DNA of 64,000 nt from Suttonella indologenes (GTDB lineage Bacteria > Pseudomonadota > Gammaproteobacteria > Cardiobacteriales > Cardiobacteriaceae). The first letter of the stretch is position 1. Each line of letters opens with the position of its first letter. The position numbers were made by a program, and so were the translations under genes. Location of the stretch: the NCBI RefSeq assembly GCF_900460215.1, contig NZ_UHIA01000004.1, positions 1,248,001 through 1,312,000 on the forward strand, in the 5' to 3' direction. Below the pieces are notes generated by a model, which saw nothing but the letters and a program-made list of their open reading frames with translations, had not been told where the DNA came from and ran no database searches. Positions 18,643-27,541 of this stretch are shown piece after piece.

Positions 18643-19599
18643 TTAAAATTGCGCTTCTAAGCGCAGCATCGCGCCTAAATGATGATCGCGATCTTGTTTT
18701 TTATCATTGTAATAAGTGATTTCAGGCTGCACAAAGAACCAATTACGATACACATTCATCCGCAAACCGGCAAAGGGTCCGTAAGTATTGAGCTTAGCGT
18801 GATTATCTTCAAAACTGCCGCCGGCATATACGCCGTAGTTAAACCACGTATTTTGCCCCGTCATATGCTTGCGCGACAAACTGTTGCCCCAACCCCAGCC
18901 TTCTTCGTCGTCACTATGACGATAATCAATATGCAATTGATTGCTTAGAATAATTCCGCTTGCCGGCACATGACTGAAATCCCAATTACCGCGCACATAA
19001 TGTTTACTCTTCAAACCATAGCGGTAAAACACTTCGCCGAAGGTCTGCCAGTCGTTGCGATGATACCAAGTTTTATTCATTTTTGCCCGGGCATAAATAT
19101 CGCCGCCGGAACGAATGCCCACACCTAAATCGGCATCAAAGCCTTTGTCTTTACTGGGTGCCGACCAATTCAGCCCAAGCGAGGAATTATCGCGGCGAGT
19201 TTCATTAAAATTAAAACGGCGAGCATCTCTCAAATGCCGCGATTCCGCCATGATGTCATTAGGATTTCTTTGCTCGTATTCCAAGCGTTCATCACCGAAC
19301 TCTACGCTCAGGCGGTTTTCCAAAGCCGGCAGACGCACGCTGCCGCGCACACGCGGGCGTAAAGAATAGCCGTCATATTCATTCCAACGATTATCCAACA
19401 TCACGCGCAGTTTTACGCGCGCATCGCCGTCCTCGGTAGGACCGAACCAACTGTTAATCCCGTCGGCAGTATGCTGCAAAGTATCTTGAACCGCAGAATG
19501 GCTGCTATCCAGCCAATTGTCATTTACCGCTTGCCCCCAAACCTGAGCGGCTGCCGCCACCGTCAAACTCAGCCCTAACACACGTACATAAGCCATCAT
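18643..19599 (-). CDS. Outer-membrane beta-barrel protein, unknown function
   Basis: About 318 residues from the ATG at 19599 (signal peptide MMAYVRVLGLSLTVAAAAQVWGQA cleaved after an Ala). The mature part is rich in aromatic residues and alternating strands (RVKLRVMLDNRWNEYDGYSL, GDIYARAKMNKTWYHRNDW, NWFFVQPEITYYNDKKQD) and ends in Phe (MLRLEAQF), a typical barrel sorting signal. I cannot name a family. The frame is open upstream to 19683, but AAAGGA stands 8 bases before the ATG chosen. Confidence 0.8.
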   Translation of the reverse strand: MMAYVRVLGLSLTVAAAAQVWGQAVNDNWLDSSHSAVQDTLQHTADGINSWFGPTEDGDARVKLRVMLDNRWNEYDGYSLRPRVRGSVRLPALENRLSVEFGDERLEYEQRNPNDIMAESRHLRDARRFNFNETRRDNSSLGLNWSAPSKDKGFDADLGVGIRSGGDIYARAKMNKTWYHRNDWQTFGEVFYRYGLKSKHYVRGNWDFSHVPASGIILSNQLHIDYRHSDDEEGWGWGNSLSRKHMTGQNTWFNYGVYAGGSFEDNHAKLNTYGPFAGLRMNVYRNWFFVQPEITYYNDKKQDRDHHLGAMLRLEAQF

Positions 19600-19764
19600 A
19601 TTTAACATCCTTTTAGGAATAGAAAAATGTGGGCATATACTAAAAGTAAGCTCGGATTTATACAAGAAAAAAACCGCTTGCATAAAAAAAGGCTTTGCCT
19701 ACACATTAAAAAACATTAGCATAGCTACCGCGCAATTGTGCGTACATTAATAAAGAGGATACCG

Positions 19765-21531
19765 ATGACCACTATTTTTACGCGTAAAACCGCACTACTT
19801 TCGGCAGCGCTTTTGCTCGCCACACAATCTGCCCTCGTCGGCGCCAAAACCGCTGCGCCGGCGGCAAAACCCGTTTATAGCGATGCTATTTTCTCTGAAA
19901 ATGCCATTCATCAGCCGGTATGGGCGGCGAACGGCATGGTGGCCTCACAGCAGGAGCAGGCTTCGCAAGTCGGCTTGGAGATTTTACAGCAAGGCGGTAA
20001 TGCCGTTGATGCGGCGGTGGCGGTCGGCTTTGCCTTGGCGGTTACATTGCCGCGCGCAGGCAATATCGGCGGCGGCGGTTTTATGATGATTTATGATGCC
20101 AAAACAGGCGAGACCATCGCGCTGGATTATCGCGAGATGGCGCCTGCCAAGGCGTTCCGCGATATGTATTTGGACGAAGCGGGCAATGCGGTGGAAGAAA
20201 AATCGCGTTTTCACGGCTTAGCGGTAGGCGTGCCGGGAACGGTTGCGGGATTACTCAAAGCCTTGGAAGAGCATGGCAGCATGAGTCGCGAGCAAGTATT
20301 GGCGCCGGCGATTAAATTGGCGGCGGACGGTATTATCGTTACGCCGGAATTTTCAAATTCTCTTAATGGCTTGAAAGAACGTTTGGGCAAATGGGAAAGC
20401 ACGCGCAAAATCTTTTTCCGCGAGGACGGTAATGTTTTGCAACCCGGCGAATTGTTCAAACAGCCTGATTTGGCACAGTCTTTACGCCTGATTGCGGAAA
20501 AAGGCGCGGCAGGTTTTTATGAGGGCGAAACGGCGGAGAAAATCGTGAAAGCGGTAAATGAAGCCGGCGGATTGATGAGTGTGGAAGATTTTAAAAATTA
20601 TCAGGCGATTAAACGCGAACCGGTCAAAGGACAGTATCGCGGCTATGAAATCGTTTCCATGCCGCCGCCGTCTTCCGGAGGCGCGCATATTATTCAAATC
20701 CTCAATATCTTGGAAGGTTATGATTTGAAAGCCAGCGGACATAATACTGCGCAGACCATCCACTATATGAGCGAAGCCATGAAACTCGCCTATGCCGACC
20801 GCTCGGAATATTTAGGCGATCCCGATTTTGTGAAAGTGCCGCTGAAAGGCATCATCAGCAAAGACTATGCCGAAGAATTGCGCGGACAAATCGATCCTGA
20901 AAAATCGCGTCCTTCCGCCGAGATTAAACCCGGTAAGCCGCAGCCTTACGAAAGCGACCAAACCACGCATTATTCCGTGGTCGATAAAAACGGCAATGCG
21001 GTATCCAATACCTATACCATCAATTTCAGCTATGGCACAGGCTTAGTCGCGGACGGCACAGGCATTTTGCTCAATAATGAAATGGACGATTTTTCCGCCA
21101 AACCCGGCGTGCCGAACGGCTACGGTCTCATCGGCGGCGATGCCAATGCGGTGGAAGGCGGCAAACGTCCGCTGTCTTCAATGAGTCCGACCATTGTGCT
21201 GAAAGACGGCAAGCCTTATTTGGTTACGGGTACGCCGGGCGGCAGCCGCATCATTACCACCGTGCTGCAAGTCATCGTCAATGTCATCGACCATGAAATG
21301 AATATCGCCGAAGCCACGCATGCCCTGCGCATTCACGATCAATGGCTGCCGGATGAAATCCGCGTCGAACATGCCTTGAATAACGACACCATCCGCTTGT
21401 TGGAAAGCATGGGGCATAAAGTCGAGCGTCGTGCGGTAATGGGCTCGACCCAATCGATTATGATTACGCCGCAAGGACTTTACGGCGCATCTGATCCGCG
21501 CATTCCGGATGCGGCAACCTTAGGCTATTAA
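19765..21531 (+). CDS. ggt: Gamma-glutamyltranspeptidase
   Basis: Periplasmic Ntn hydrolase that removes gamma-glutamyl groups from glutathione and related peptides. From the ATG at 19765 (AGAGG ribosome site) it is 588 residues with a signal peptide (TALLSAALLLATQSALVGA). The autocatalytic Thr lies in YESDQTTHYSVVDKNGNA, and RPLSSMSPTIVLKDG and TGTPGGSRIITTVLQ are substrate-pocket motifs. It stands alone, with its own terminator. Confidence 0.95.
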   Translation: MTTIFTRKTALLSAALLLATQSALVGAKTAAPAAKPVYSDAIFSENAIHQPVWAANGMVASQQEQASQVGLEILQQGGNAVDAAVAVGFALAVTLPRAGNIGGGGFMMIYDAKTGETIALDYREMAPAKAFRDMYLDEAGNAVEEKSRFHGLAVGVPGTVAGLLKALEEHGSMSREQVLAPAIKLAADGIIVTPEFSNSLNGLKERLGKWESTRKIFFREDGNVLQPGELFKQPDLAQSLRLIAEKGAAGFYEGETAEKIVKAVNEAGGLMSVEDFKNYQAIKREPVKGQYRGYEIVSMPPPSSGGAHIIQILNILEGYDLKASGHNTAQTIHYMSEAMKLAYADRSEYLGDPDFVKVPLKGIISKDYAEELRGQIDPEKSRPSAEIKPGKPQPYESDQTTHYSVVDKNGNAVSNTYTINFSYGTGLVADGTGILLNNEMDDFSAKPGVPNGYGLIGGDANAVEGGKRPLSSMSPTIVLKDGKPYLVTGTPGGSRIITTVLQVIVNVIDHEMNIAEATHALRIHDQWLPDEIRVEHALNNDTIRLLESMGHKVERRAVMGSTQSIMITPQGLYGASDPRIPDAATLGY

Positions 21532-21540
21532 CTTCACAAG

Positions 21541-21568
21541 AAAAAGGCGGTATTTTTACCGCCTTTTT
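21541..21568 (+). terminator. Terminator after ggt
   Basis: Perfect 12-bp stem AAAAAGGCGGTA / TACCGCCTTTTT with a TTTT loop, ending in a T-run, 10 bases after the ggt stop. Confidence 0.9.
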
Positions 21569-21623
21569 GCCAAGCGGCAAATCTGCTACTATTCTGCTAC
21601 ACCCTTAACCGAGAAGATAACTC

Positions 21624-22097
21624 ATGACTTTACATCTTGCCGATACCGAACACATCCTTGCCGCCGCCCGCGCGCATTGCGAAAAACGCGGCGCGCGCCT
21701 GACCACTATCCGCGAACAAGTGCTGCGTTTGATACTGTCTTATCCCTACGTTGTCAAAGCTTATGATTTGTTGAACGGATTGCAGAAATTGCGCGGCAAT
21801 GCCGCCCCGCCGACCGTCTATCGCGCCTTGGATTTTCTGGTGGAAATGGGTATTTTACACCGCACGGAATCGCTGAACGGCTTTGTCTTCTGCCCCGATT
21901 TCGAGCACGAGCATCAAAGTCTGATTACCAATTGCCACCGCTGCGGCAAAACCACGGAAATCGCCGCCAATCAGGAAATTTATCAATTGATTGATTTTTG
22001 TGCCAAACATCAGTTTGCGCTCTCGCATGCGCCGGTGGTGCTGGCAGGGCTGTGCGCCGATTGTCAGCAAGAGGAAGAGGAAGGCGCCGATGTCTAG
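21624..22097 (+). CDS. zur: Fur-family regulator, Zur-like
   Basis: 157 residues. The N-terminal winged helix has RLTTIREQVLRLILSYPY and PPTVYRALDFLVEMGILHRT. The C-terminal half has two CxxC pairs (CHRCG and CADC) for structural zinc and a DFEHEHQSL metal-binding stretch. The arrangement and the Leu/Ala-rich N-terminus fit Zur (zinc uptake regulator) better than Fur, which has an HHHDH run that is missing here. It overlaps yggS by 8 bases. Confidence 0.82.
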   Translation: MTLHLADTEHILAAARAHCEKRGARLTTIREQVLRLILSYPYVVKAYDLLNGLQKLRGNAAPPTVYRALDFLVEMGILHRTESLNGFVFCPDFEHEHQSLITNCHRCGKTTEIAANQEIYQLIDFCAKHQFALSHAPVVLAGLCADCQQEEEEGADV

Positions 22098-22797
22098 TCT
22101 GATTGCCGCCAAATTAGCCGCCGTTCAACAGCAGATTCAGGAAATTGCCGCACACTGCGACCGCAATCCGCAGAGTATTACGCTGATGCCGGTCAGCAAA
22201 ACCGTGGCGCCGGAAACAATCCGCGAAGCGATTGCCGCCGGCTATCCGCTCTTGGGCGAGAACAAAGTGCAGGAAATCCAAAGCAAAGCCGCCGCCTTAG
22301 CCGATATGCCGCATCAAGTGCATCTCATCGGGCATTTGCAGACGAATAAAGTCAAAGACGTGATTGGATTGGTCAGCTGCGTGCAATCGGTCGATAGTCT
22401 CAAACTGGCGAAAAAAATGCAGCAAAGGCTGGAATTTGTCGATAGCCACCTGGATATTCTCATTCAAGTCAATACCTCCGGCGAAGACTCGAAAAACGGC
22501 ATCGCTCCCGAACAAGCCTTAGACCTGATTGATGCCGTCTGCGCATTTGAGCGGCTCTCGATTAAAGGGCTGATGACCATCGGCGCTAATACGGACAATG
22601 AAGAAGCCATCCGCGCCTGTTTCCGCCAATTGCGGCAATTGCAAATCGCCGCGCAGCATAAATACGGCGCATACAGCGATTTCGCCGTGCTTTCTATGGG
22701 CATGAGCGCGGATATGAAAATCGCGATTGAAGAAGGCAGCACTTTGCTGCGCGTCGGCAGCGCCATTTTCGGTGCCAGAGATTACGCCGCATCATAA
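22090..22797 (+). CDS. yggS: PLP homeostasis protein YggS/PLPHP
   Basis: Cytoplasmic PLP-binding protein that buffers vitamin B6. From the ATG at 22090, 235 residues: LMPVSKTVAPETIREAIAAG (Lys that binds PLP), LLGENKVQEIQSKA, HLIGHLQTNKVKDVI, LIQVNTSGEDSKNG and VLSMGMSADMKIAIEEGSTL. The start lies inside the end of the Zur-like gene, with GAGGAAGAGGAAGG before it, so the pair is translationally coupled. Confidence 0.95.
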   Translation: MSSLIAAKLAAVQQQIQEIAAHCDRNPQSITLMPVSKTVAPETIREAIAAGYPLLGENKVQEIQSKAAALADMPHQVHLIGHLQTNKVKDVIGLVSCVQSVDSLKLAKKMQQRLEFVDSHLDILIQVNTSGEDSKNGIAPEQALDLIDAVCAFERLSIKGLMTIGANTDNEEAIRACFRQLRQLQIAAQHKYGAYSDFAVLSMGMSADMKIAIEEGSTLLRVGSAIFGARDYAAS

Positions 22798-22810
22798 CAG
22801 ATAAACACAA

Positions 22811-22846
22811 GCTCATTTTCTTTCTCAATAATGGCAGAAAATGAGC
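22811..22846 (+). terminator. Terminator after yggS
   Basis: Stem GCTCATTTTCT / AGAAAATGAGC around a 14-base loop, followed by ATTTTTATT. Confidence 0.8.
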
Positions 22847-23008
22847 ATTTTTATTCGGTATCTTCAATAAAAACTACAATTCTGCATTAAACACTCATAA
22901 AAGCATCATATTCCCTCAATTTCTGCTTGCAGGAATGTCATTTTTGCGTAATACTCTAGCCACTTGCGCAATTTGCCAAGAATTTGCAAACAATATAGAG
23001 GACATCAC

Positions 23009-23989
23009 ATGAAAATTTTCAAAACCCTAGCCCTAAGCTTAGCGATTACCGCCACTGTAAGTGCCCAAGCGGAAGTTGACCGCACAGGCTGGCCGAAAAG
23101 CTTTACCATCGGCACCGCCAGTCAAGGCGGCACTTTCTTCGTTTACGGCTCCGGTTGGGCGGGTTTGATTGCCAATGAATTGGGTATAACGGGCGCAGCG
23201 GAAGTCACCGGCGGACCGACGCAAAATCTGGCTTTAGTCCATACCGGCGAGATGGCCTTCGGCTTGACCACCTTAGGGCCGGCGGCAGAAGCGATTAAAG
23301 GCGACAGTCCCTTAGCGCCGGGTATGCCGATGGATAATGTCTGCGCGATGTTCCCGATGTATGAAACGCCCTTTTCTATCGTGACCCTAGCTTCTTCCGG
23401 CATTGACTCGATTAGTAAAATTCCGGCAAATGCCAAAATCGGCTTCGGACCTGCCGCCTCAACCGCCGATGTGTATTTCCCTGCCATGTTGGAAAAACTC
23501 GGCGCAAAATTTGAGCGCCGCAACGGCAGCTGGAGCGATTTATCCGGACAATTGCAAGACGGTATGATTGATATGATCGGCTTTGCTGTCGGTGTGCCTG
23601 TGCCGGCGGTCACACAATTAGAAGTGCAGACGAAAATTAACATTCTGACCCTAAGTGATGAAGAGCTGCAAACAATTACGGACAACTTCCCAGTTTCCGC
23701 CTTCACCATTCCCGCCAATACCTATAAAACCTTAAACGAAGACGCCAAAGCAGTGTCGATGTGGAACTTCGCCATTGCCGCCTGTGATTTGCCGGAATCA
23801 TTGGTCTATGAAGCCACACGCGTCACCATGGAAAACAATGAGCGCATGATCGCTATTCACAACAGCGCCAAAACCTCTATTCCGGAAAACGTATCTAAAA
23901 ACAACGCTCTGCCCTTCCACCCTGGTGCCGCACGTTGGTTTACGGAAAACGGCTATGCCATCAGCCCCGAGCTGATTTACAAAAAATAA
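23009..23989 (+). CDS. TAXI-family TRAP transporter solute-binding protein
   Basis: Periplasmic binding protein, 326 residues from the ATG at 23009 (GAGG at 7 bases). Signal peptide KTLALSLAITATVSAQA. The start of the mature protein, SFTIGTASQGGTFFVYGSGWA, is the TAXI hallmark, followed by EVTGGPTQNLALVHTGEMAFG. The substrate is not evident; characterised TAXI systems take up organic acids such as glutamate or oxoglutarate. The permease gene follows after a hairpin. Confidence 0.92.
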   Translation: MKIFKTLALSLAITATVSAQAEVDRTGWPKSFTIGTASQGGTFFVYGSGWAGLIANELGITGAAEVTGGPTQNLALVHTGEMAFGLTTLGPAAEAIKGDSPLAPGMPMDNVCAMFPMYETPFSIVTLASSGIDSISKIPANAKIGFGPAASTADVYFPAMLEKLGAKFERRNGSWSDLSGQLQDGMIDMIGFAVGVPVPAVTQLEVQTKINILTLSDEELQTITDNFPVSAFTIPANTYKTLNEDAKAVSMWNFAIAACDLPESLVYEATRVTMENNERMIAIHNSAKTSIPENVSKNNALPFHPGAARWFTENGYAISPELIYKK

Positions 23990-24005
23990 ATAGCAAAATA
24001 TAGAG

Positions 24006-24030
24006 ACAAGCGGCTTCGGCCGCTTGTTTT
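24006..24030 (+). terminator. Hairpin between TRAP binding protein and permease
   Basis: ACAAGCGGC-TTCG-GCCGCTTGT followed by TTTT: a stable UUCG tetraloop terminator in the 70-base gap before the permease gene. It probably lets only part of the transcripts proceed, keeping the binding protein in excess. Confidence 0.85.
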
Positions 24031-24059
24031 TCCTATTACCACCATATTGCGAGATTTAC

Positions 24060-26228
24060 ATGACGCCTACAACACATAGCCCGCAGCACAGCGGCAGCGA
24101 AGCCCCTATCGCCCCCGTATTAGCCACAGATGTCGATGCCGAAGTCATCGAAAGCAACCGCCGCCTTTATCAAGGCTGGCACATAGGATTGATTGCCGCC
24201 CTAGGCATCCTCTATGCGGCATTTCATCTGATTGTGCTCAATATTTATCCGATTGAAACTTGGTCGTACCGTATTTTGCACATCACGGGCGCTTTAATCC
24301 TCGGCTTTATTTTGTTTTCGGGCAACCGCTTTGCCGAAAGTGCGGCAGAAGAAAGCCACAAATTATTTACCCTCATCGCCGCCGCCCTCTATCTACCGGT
24401 CTTATACGCGCTCGGCAGCACCTTTTGGATGTGGCGCGCCTTTGCCAATGGTGCTAAACGCATCGCGCCGGCGGTCGAAACCTATCATTTCGGCTATCCC
24501 TTAGTCTTTGCCACCGCCGCCGCAATCATCTTGGCTTGGTTGACCCACAAACGCCGCGAAAAAATGCCTTTGGTCGAAGGCGTGCTGATTCTTGCCAGCA
24601 TCGCCAGTGCCGTCTATCTGCTGCTGATTTACAATTCCAACCTGCGCATGTCCACCGGCACACCCTTTGCGCCGGTCGGCATCGCCTATGCCGCCATTGC
24701 CGCCTCATTGCTGATTTTGGAACTCACGCGCCGCGTGGCAGGCAGTGCCTTAGTCATCATTTCCGTGATTTTTCTGCTCTACGTCTTCTTAGGCAAATAC
24801 CTGCCCGGCGTACTCGCCTTCCCCGGCTTATCCGTCCAACGCTTTTTCAGCCAAGTCTATACCGATATCGGCGTACTCGGACAAACCACCGCCGTATCCT
24901 CAACCTACATTATTTTATTCATTATCTTCGCCGCCTTTTTGCAGGCCTCGAAAGTCGGCGATTATTTCGTTAATTTCGCCTTCTCGATAGCCGGACGCGC
25001 CCGCGGCGGCCCTGCCAAAGTCGCCATATTCGCCTCCGGACTCATGGGCATGATTAACGGCACTTCCGCCGGCAACGTTGTCTCCACAGGCTCGCTGACC
25101 ATACCTTTGATGAAACGCGTCGGCTATTCCGCCCGCAGCGCCGGCGCAATTGAAGCCGCCGCCTCCACCGGCGGACAAATCATGCCGCCGATTATGGGTG
25201 CAGGCGCCTTTATCATGGCGGAAATCACCGGCATTGCCTACCGCGACATCGCCATCGCCGCCCTCATTCCCGCCGCATTGTATTTCCTCTCCATCTATTT
25301 CATGATTGATTTGGAAGCACAGAAAAACGGCATGCGCGGCATGAGTAAAGAAGAAATTCCGCAATTTCAGAAGCTCATCAAACAAGCCTTCCTCTTTGCG
25401 CCGATTCTCATCTTAATTTATGCCCTCTTTATGGGCTACTCCGTCATCCGCGCCGGCACGCTCGCCACCCTTGCCGCCGCCGTCGTCAGTTGGTTTACGC
25501 CGCATCGCATGGGCATCCGCAGCATTCTTGAAGCCCTGCGGCTCTCCGCCACCATGTCGATTCAAATCATTGCCGTTTGTGCCTGCGCAGGGCTGATTGT
25601 CGGCGTGATTTCGCTCACAGGCTTAGGCGCGCGCTTTTCCTCTCTGCTCCTCGACTTAGCCGGTGTCAACCAACTGCTTGCCATGTTCTTTGCCATGTGT
25701 ATCTCTATCCTGCTCGGCATGGGCATGCCTACTACCGCCGCCTATGCAGTCGCCGCCTCCGTCGTCGCTCCGGGACTCATCAATCTCGGCATCTCGCCGC
25801 TGATTGCACATTTCTTTGTGTTTTATTTCGCCGTGATGTCCGCCATCACGCCGCCGGTCGCTCTTGCCGCCTATGCCGCCGCCGGCATATCCGGCGACAA
25901 TCCGATGAAAACCTCCGTCGCCGCCTTTAAAATCGGCTTAGCCGCCTTTATCGTGCCCTTCATGTTCTTCTTCAGCCCTGCCATGCTCATGCAAGGCGGC
26001 ACAATGGAAATCCTCCATGTGGCGCTGACCGCCAGCCTCGGCATGTTCCTACTCTCCGCTGCGGTGCAAGGCTACTACTTCGGCCATTTGGCGCAATGGC
26101 AACGCGCAATGCTGCTTATTGCCGCATTGGTATTGATTTATGGCGGCATCCTCACAGATATGATTGGACTTGTGATTGCTATCGGCCTCTTTCTCTTACA
26201 GAAACAGCGAAAAACGCAAGCATCCTAA
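24060..26228 (+). CDS. TAXI-type TRAP transporter, fused 4TM/12TM permease
   Basis: About 722 residues from the ATG at 24060. It carries the small (DctQ-like) and large (DctM-like) membrane parts in one chain, as is usual for TAXI systems. DctM signatures are FASGLMGMINGTSAGNVVSTG, TGGQIMPPIMGAGAFIMAE, LGMGMPTTAAYAVAASVVAP and SAITPPVALAAYAAAGISG. Numerous transmembrane segments are visible. It works with the binding protein at 23009 as a Na+-coupled importer. Confidence 0.93.
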   Translation: MTPTTHSPQHSGSEAPIAPVLATDVDAEVIESNRRLYQGWHIGLIAALGILYAAFHLIVLNIYPIETWSYRILHITGALILGFILFSGNRFAESAAEESHKLFTLIAAALYLPVLYALGSTFWMWRAFANGAKRIAPAVETYHFGYPLVFATAAAIILAWLTHKRREKMPLVEGVLILASIASAVYLLLIYNSNLRMSTGTPFAPVGIAYAAIAASLLILELTRRVAGSALVIISVIFLLYVFLGKYLPGVLAFPGLSVQRFFSQVYTDIGVLGQTTAVSSTYIILFIIFAAFLQASKVGDYFVNFAFSIAGRARGGPAKVAIFASGLMGMINGTSAGNVVSTGSLTIPLMKRVGYSARSAGAIEAAASTGGQIMPPIMGAGAFIMAEITGIAYRDIAIAALIPAALYFLSIYFMIDLEAQKNGMRGMSKEEIPQFQKLIKQAFLFAPILILIYALFMGYSVIRAGTLATLAAAVVSWFTPHRMGIRSILEALRLSATMSIQIIAVCACAGLIVGVISLTGLGARFSSLLLDLAGVNQLLAMFFAMCISILLGMGMPTTAAYAVAASVVAPGLINLGISPLIAHFFVFYFAVMSAITPPVALAAYAAAGISGDNPMKTSVAAFKIGLAAFIVPFMFFFSPAMLMQGGTMEILHVALTASLGMFLLSAAVQGYYFGHLAQWQRAMLLIAALVLIYGGILTDMIGLVIAIGLFLLQKQRKTQAS

Positions 26229-26242
26229 ATCATCACGCAAAA

Positions 26243-26269
26243 ACAAGCCGATGCAGGGCATCGGCTTGT
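26243..26269 (+). terminator. Terminator after TRAP permease
   Basis: Perfect 12-bp stem ACAAGCCGATGC / GCATCGGCTTGT with loop AGG, followed by TAATTTTTATT. Confidence 0.9.
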
Positions 26270-26336
26270 TAATTTTTATTTCTTATCTCAAGATAATTTT
26301 TGCAGAATAATTTTTTAGCAATGTATAGTCGAGCAA

Positions 26337-26468
26337 TGTTTCAACACACAGAGCGACACATAAAGCGTCGCTCTGTGTGTTGCCCTGAATTGGAAGAGGT
26401 TGCACCTCTCCCACAAGATTATCCTCCCTAAAGGGAGGGGTTTCAACCAGTAAGGAAATTTTGATGAA
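26337..26468 (+). repeat. 132-bp multi-hairpin repeat, left copy
   Basis: Inverted copy of 29235-29366, with about 129 of 132 positions identical. Internally it can fold into several hairpins: ACACACAGAGCGAC / GTCGCTCTGTGTGT, AGAGGT-TGC-ACCTCT, and CCTCCCTAAAGGGAGG. No coding capacity. The two copies flank ubiA and ettA. Confidence 0.92.
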
Positions 26469-26480
26469 CAATTCTTCAAC

Positions 26481-26586
26481 TATAGCCGAAGAGTTTAAAA
26501 AGAGTTACAGCTTCGCCTCTCTTTTCTATACTCTCTACCGTCTGCAATTTGCCACTTTGTGTCAGTTTTTCAATTCTTCGACTATA
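26481..26586. repeat. Family-C miniature inverted-repeat element
   Basis: About 106 bp. Ends are TATAGCCGAAGAGTTTAAAA and TTTTTCAATTCTTCGACTATA, which are imperfect inverted repeats. Related copies are at 37104-37211 and 57194-57305, and an interrupted one around 33000-33166. No ORF; probably a non-autonomous element. Confidence 0.8.
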
Positions 26587-26618
26587 TTCGATTTTTTTGT
26601 ATCTCTGCAGAACAATAT

Positions 26619-27476
26619 CTAAGGTAAAAATTCAATTATCAAGCCGCCCCAAATCGCCGCGCCTACCCAATTATTATGATGAAAGGCGGCAAAGCAGCTT
26701 TCGCGGTCTAAGCGGCGCGTCATATACAGTTCTTGTACCAATAAGGCGGCAGCGGCGAGCAATCCTAGGTAATAATAAGCGCCGAGTCGGGCCAAAATGC
26801 CGGCAATCACAAGGCATAAGAGCATCGCCGCCGCCATCAGCGCAATGAAACGCCGCTCAAAGCCCTGCGAGAAGATGGCGGAAGAATGCAGATTCAGCGG
26901 AATATCGTCATCTCTATCGACAAGGGCGTAGTAAGTATCATAGACCAATGCCCAGAACACGCTGCCGAGAAACATAAAAAAGCTCGCCGCCGTGATGCGC
27001 CCCAAAATCGCAGTATGTGCCAGCAAAATTGCGCTGGCAAAGGCCACGCCCAAAACCGCCTGCGGGGTGGGCAAAAAGCGTTTGCAAAAAGGGTAAATAA
27101 TGGCAACCGTCGCGCAGGCAAAGGCAAGCACAAGCGATTGCCAATTCAATTGCAAGACCAAGAGCAAGCTCAAAAACAGCATCAAAGCGGCGGCAGCCAA
27201 GGCTTCTTTGACGCTCAATTCACCGGTGGCAAGCGGGCGACCGTGCGTGCGCTTGACTTTGCCGTCAAAACGGCGGTCGGCAAGGTCATTGACGGCACAG
27301 CCGGCGCTGCGCATCGTCCATGTGCCGAGCATGATGATGCAAAACACCGCCGCCGGCGGCTGCCCCCCGCCTGCCAGCCATAATCCCCACAGGCTGCTCC
27401 ATGCCAACAGCAGGGTGCCGACGGGTTTATCAATACGCATCAAGCGGATATAAGCATTGAATTTGTTCGCGGTCAT
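26619..27476 (-). CDS. ubiA: 4-hydroxybenzoate polyprenyltransferase
   Basis: Integral membrane prenyltransferase of ubiquinone synthesis. 285 residues. The first Asp-rich motif is NDLADRRFDGKVKRTHGRPL and the second is YALVDRDDDIPLNLHSSAIF. The second motif normally continues with a Lys-Ser-Thr-Ala-Ile sequence; here it is HSSAI, a small departure. About eight membrane segments are visible. It is divergent from ettA (65 bases apart), and both sit between the 132-bp inverted repeats. Confidence 0.94.
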   Translation of the reverse strand: MTANKFNAYIRLMRIDKPVGTLLLAWSSLWGLWLAGGGQPPAAVFCIIMLGTWTMRSAGCAVNDLADRRFDGKVKRTHGRPLATGELSVKEALAAAALMLFLSLLLVLQLNWQSLVLAFACATVAIIYPFCKRFLPTPQAVLGVAFASAILLAHTAILGRITAASFFMFLGSVFWALVYDTYYALVDRDDDIPLNLHSSAIFSQGFERRFIALMAAAMLLCLVIAGILARLGAYYYLGLLAAAALLVQELYMTRRLDRESCFAAFHHNNWVGAAIWGGLIIEFLP

Positions 27477-27541
27477 AGAAGTTTGGTATTTCCTAACAGG
27501 TCTTATAGAATACCGCTATCTTTCCTTAATCTCAAAGAACT

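Larger units (their letters stand above)
26229..26618. other. Intergenic region between convergent TRAP permease and ubiA
   Basis: About 390 bases without a gene. It is filled by the TRAP terminator, the left copy of a 132-bp inverted repeat (26337-26468) and a family-C miniature element (26481-26586). Confidence 0.85.
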
